Positions 61,382 to 64,000 of a stretch of DNA of 64,000 nt are shown here, piece by piece. The notes under the pieces were generated by a model, which did no database searches, was not told where the DNA came from, and worked only from the letters and a program-made list of their open reading frames with translations. Source of the DNA: CAVVSD01 sp963757125 (GTDB lineage Bacteria; Actinomycetota; Thermoleophilia; Solirubrobacterales; Solirubrobacteraceae); NCBI GenBank assembly GCA_963757125.1, contig CAVWQP010000001.1:8927-72926 (forward strand), written 5' to 3'. The position numbers and the translations under genes were made by a program. The first letter of the stretch is position 1, and the number at the start of each line of letters is the position of its first letter.

Positions 61382-62776
61382 GTGGACCTCACCGCCTGCA
61401 CGGCCGTCGAGCTCGGTGCGCTCCTCCGCGAGCGCACGGCCTCCGCCCGCGAGGTCGCCGACGCGCACCTCGCGCGCATCGAGGCGATCGACGGCCCGCA
61501 CTCCTTCGAGGGCTCGCCGGACGCGATCAACGCCTGGATCCGCGTCTACCCCGAGCGCGCGCTCGCCGACGCCGCGCGCGCCGACGAGCGCCTGGCGGCG
61601 GGCGACGCCCCGCCCCTCTGCGGCGTCCCGCTCGGCCTCAAGGACCTCTACGCCGCCGCCGGGCACCCGCTCACCGGCTCGAGCCGGGTCACCGACCTCG
61701 CGCCCGAGGAGGACTCCGTCGTGGCGGCGCGGCTGTTCGAGGCGGGGATGGTCCTGCTCGGGCACCTGCACACGCACGAGTTCGCGGCCGGCGGCGGGAC
61801 CGACCAGGTCGGCAACCCCTGGGACCTCTCGCGCGGGGCGGGTGGCTCGAGCGGCGGCAGCGGGGCCGCGCTCGCCTCGCACACGACGCCCGCCGCGACC
61901 GGGACCGACACCGCCGGCTCCCTGCGCATCCCCTCCGCCATCTGCGGCACGTCGACCATCAAGGCGACGCGCGGCCTGCTCCCGCTGCGGGGGATCCTCC
62001 CGCTGAGCCACTCCCACGACCACCCGGGGCCGATGACGCGCACGCTGCGCGACAGCGCGCTCATGCTCGACGCGATGCTCGGCGCGGACCCAGGGCCGAT
62101 CGGCGCGCTCGCCGGTGCGACCCCGCGGCCGCTCGCCGGGACGCGCCTGGCGCTCTCGCCGCGCATCGGCCTCGTCGACATCGACCCCGACGTGGCCGGC
62201 GGGTTCGAGGACGCACTGTCGGCGCTGCGCCGCCTCGGGGCCGAGATCGTCGAGCCCCCGCCGCCCGCCACGTCGCTCGACGTCGGTCAGCTCTTCCTGG
62301 AGGTCGTCGCCACGGACATGCTCTCCTGGCACGCGCCGCTGCTGGCGGAGAAGCGCGACGACTACCGCCAGTCCAACCGCGACATCCTCGACTTCGCGCG
62401 CGACCGGGCGATGACCGGCGTCGAGTACGCCGACGCCCAGTGGCAGCGTCTGCAGGCCACCGACGCGTGGGCGGACTGGCTCGCCGCAGAGCGCCTCGAC
62501 GCGATCGTGGAGCCGACGATCCCGATCGTCGCGACGCCGCGCGGACACGGCTACGACGCCTTCTTCACCGACGAGGCGATCGCCTACATCGCGCTCACGC
62601 ACACGTGGGACTGGACGGGGATGCCCGTCGTCTCGCTGCCGTCGGGCGTCGGTCGCCGCAGCGGGCTGCCCGTGAGCGTGTCGCTCATCGGCGCGGCCGG
62701 GAGCGAGGCTGCCCTGTTGGAGCGGGGCATCGCGCTGCAGGACGAGCTCGGCGTGCCCGAGCCGCCCGCCCGTTGA
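61382..62776 (+). CDS. amidase-signature (AS) family enzyme
   Basis: 464 residues, GTG start. Catalytic triad Ser-Ser-Lys: Lys87 in GLKDLY, cis-Ser156 in GGSSGGSGAALA, nucleophile Ser180 in GTDTAGSLRIPS. Hydrolyses amides; GatA is unlikely as no gatB/gatC are nearby. Coupled to the following MFS gene by TTGA. Confidence 0.93.
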   Translation: MDLTACTAVELGALLRERTASAREVADAHLARIEAIDGPHSFEGSPDAINAWIRVYPERALADAARADERLAAGDAPPLCGVPLGLKDLYAAAGHPLTGSSRVTDLAPEEDSVVAARLFEAGMVLLGHLHTHEFAAGGGTDQVGNPWDLSRGAGGSSGGSGAALASHTTPAATGTDTAGSLRIPSAICGTSTIKATRGLLPLRGILPLSHSHDHPGPMTRTLRDSALMLDAMLGADPGPIGALAGATPRPLAGTRLALSPRIGLVDIDPDVAGGFEDALSALRRLGAEIVEPPPPATSLDVGQLFLEVVATDMLSWHAPLLAEKRDDYRQSNRDILDFARDRAMTGVEYADAQWQRLQATDAWADWLAAERLDAIVEPTIPIVATPRGHGYDAFFTDEAIAYIALTHTWDWTGMPVVSLPSGVGRRSGLPVSVSLIGAAGSEAALLERGIALQDELGVPEPPAR

Positions 62777-64000
62777 GCCGCTTCGTCATCGACGTCTCGC
62801 CGCTGCGCGCCTCGCGCGATCTGCGGCTGCTCATCACCGGAGAGCTCGTCTCCGGGTTCGGCACGCAGGCCGTGCTCGTCGCGCTGCCGTTCCAGATCTA
62901 CCTCGAGACGGGGTCGGCGTTCCTCACCGGCCTGCTCGGGGCGGTCGAGCTGGTGCCGCTCATCGCGATGTCGCTGCTCGGCGGCGCCATCGCCGACCGC
63001 TTCGACCGCCGGATGCTGCTGCTGCTCGTGCAGATCGGCCTCATCGCCGCACCCGCCGGGCTCGCGGCGATCACCTTCGCCGGCGATCCGCCGCTCTGGG
63101 GGTTGTACGTGCTCGGCGGCGCGCTGGCGGGCTTCAACGCGGTCCAGAACGTCGTCCGCTCGGCGATCATCCCCAACCTCGTCGAGCCCCGGCTGCTGCG
63201 CAGCGCGCTCGCGCTGAACTTCGGCCTGTATCAGCTGACGCTCGTCGTCGGGCCCGGCGTCGGCGGCGTGCTCATCGCCTGGCTCGGGGTCGGAGCGACG
63301 TACGTCATCGACGCCGCGAGCTGCCTCGCGATGGTGGCGGCGGTGATCGCGCTGTCGCCGCAGCTGCCGATGGGCACCGAGGGGCCGGGGCTGGGGATCT
63401 GGAAGTCGATCGGCGAGGGACTGCGGTTCGTCCGCAGCAACCAGGCGCTCATGGGCTCGTTCGCGATCGACCTCGTCGCGATGACGTTCGGCATGCCCCG
63501 CGCGCTCTTCCCGGTGCTGTCGGTCGGGGTCTACGGCGCCGGGGCGGCCGGCACCGGGCTGCTCTACGCCGCCGTGTCCGCCGGGGCGACCGTCGCGGCG
63601 CTCACGACCGGGTGGCTCGCGCACGCCCGGCGCCTGGGACGGATCACGATCTTCGCGGTACTGGCGTGGGGCGCGGCGATCGCGCTGGCGGGGCTGGTGT
63701 CGTCGCTGTGGCCCGCGGCCGCGCTGCTCGCGATCGCCGGCGCGGCCGACAGCGTGAGCGCCGTCTGCCGCTCGACGATCAACCAGACGGTGACCCCCGA
63801 CCACATGCGCGGGCGCATGTCCTCGGTGTTCTCGCTCGTGGTGACGAGCGGCCCGCGCCTCGGCGACGTCGAGGCCGGCGCGGTCGCGTCCGCGACGGGC
63901 CCCAGGTTCTCCGTGACGTCGGGCGGACTGGCGTGCATGGCCGGCGTCGGGCTCATCATGCTCGCTTTCCCCGCCCTACTGCGCTACGACGCCGAGGAGC
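62773..64000 (+). CDS. MFS transporter (enterobactin-exporter-like), cut by window end
   Basis: At least 409 residues from TTG 62773, which overlaps the amidase stop by 4 bp. Ten or more helices: RLLITGELVSGFGTQAVLVA, FQIYLETGSAFLTGLLGAVE, LIAMSLLGGAIADRFDRRML (motif A), and later DSVSAVCRSTINQTVTPDHM with RGRMSSVFSLVVTSGPRLGD, the EntS-type MFS_3 segments. Probably effluxes a small metabolite. The end is outside the window. Confidence 0.85.
   Translation, partial: MSRFVIDVSPLRASRDLRLLITGELVSGFGTQAVLVALPFQIYLETGSAFLTGLLGAVELVPLIAMSLLGGAIADRFDRRMLLLLVQIGLIAAPAGLAAITFAGDPPLWGLYVLGGALAGFNAVQNVVRSAIIPNLVEPRLLRSALALNFGLYQLTLVVGPGVGGVLIAWLGVGATYVIDAASCLAMVAAVIALSPQLPMGTEGPGLGIWKSIGEGLRFVRSNQALMGSFAIDLVAMTFGMPRALFPVLSVGVYGAGAAGTGLLYAAVSAGATVAALTTGWLAHARRLGRITIFAVLAWGAAIALAGLVSSLWPAAALLAIAGAADSVSAVCRSTINQTVTPDHMRGRMSSVFSLVVTSGPRLGDVEAGAVASATGPRFSVTSGGLACMAGVGLIMLAFPALLRYDAEE

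Overview
This is chromosomal DNA of very high GC content with almost exclusively GC-ending codons. A short primary sigma factor, many ECF sigma factors, F420/FMN-type oxidoreductase families and frequent GTG starts point to a high-GC actinobacterium. My best guess is the Thermoleophilia/Solirubrobacterales group; this is inferred from protein style, not from a marker gene. About 72 protein genes and one tRNA are packed with very little spacing. I see no IS element, prophage, CRISPR array or rRNA.

Layout. 1-1.5 kb: a partial gene, a SnoaL-like protein and two universal-stress-like proteins. 1.5-1.94 kb: a gene-free leader rich in inverted repeats in front of a secreted coiled-coil lysozyme-like hydrolase. 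2.9-7.2 kb: a DUF2332 protein, a CHASE3 sensor kinase, an osmoprotectant-binding lipoprotein, a VOC protein and a small gene with a LexA-type operator. 7.2-13.2 kb: quinone-oxidoreductase/TetR pair, an internally deleted hydrolase, a RibD-like reductase, and an orphan kinase with an MMPL transporter. 13.3-21.5 kb: TatA, fasciclin protein, ECF sigma/anti-sigma/MMPL operon, RDD protein, MFS efflux pump. 21.5-24.6 kb: a kinase with two response regulators, one lacking its DNA-binding domain. 24.6-28.5 kb: tRNA-Tyr with a Cys-less alkyltransferase-like gene, primary sigma factor, FolE2. 28.5-32.9 kb: ECF sigma/membrane partner/secreted protein, ABC-2 transporter, ClpP. 32.8-40 kb: acyl-ACP thioesterase, FAA hydrolase, HD-GYP and PilZ (cyclic-di-GMP) genes, M20 amidohydrolase, luciferase-like monooxygenase with hydrolase. 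40-47.6 kb: FrnE-like, GNAT, AraC, VOC, TrpB2, phosphofructokinase, aminotransferase, NmrA-like. 47.6-50.5 kb: a 954-residue exported protein of unknown function. 50.6-54.8 kb: a DGPF/YCII protein, an ECF42-type sigma factor and a DUF4062-STAND ATPase, the last two sharing one reading frame apart from a single extra G. 55.2-58.3 kb: DUF1800/DUF1501/cupredoxin operon. 58.3-64 kb: MscL, acyl-CoA synthetase, SWIM protein, SRPBCC, amidase and a partial MFS transporter.

Three genome-style patterns recur. (1) Many genes have a TANNNT -10 hexamer 6-8 nt before the start codon, which implies leaderless mRNAs. (2) Eight convergent pairs end on one shared CTAG, each strand using it as a TAG stop. (3) Two genes carry one surplus G in a GGG run (18011-18013, 52039-52041); removing it restores family-typical endings or continuity. 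The most unusual candidate system is the sigma factor-STAND ATPase arrangement at 51.0-54.8 kb.
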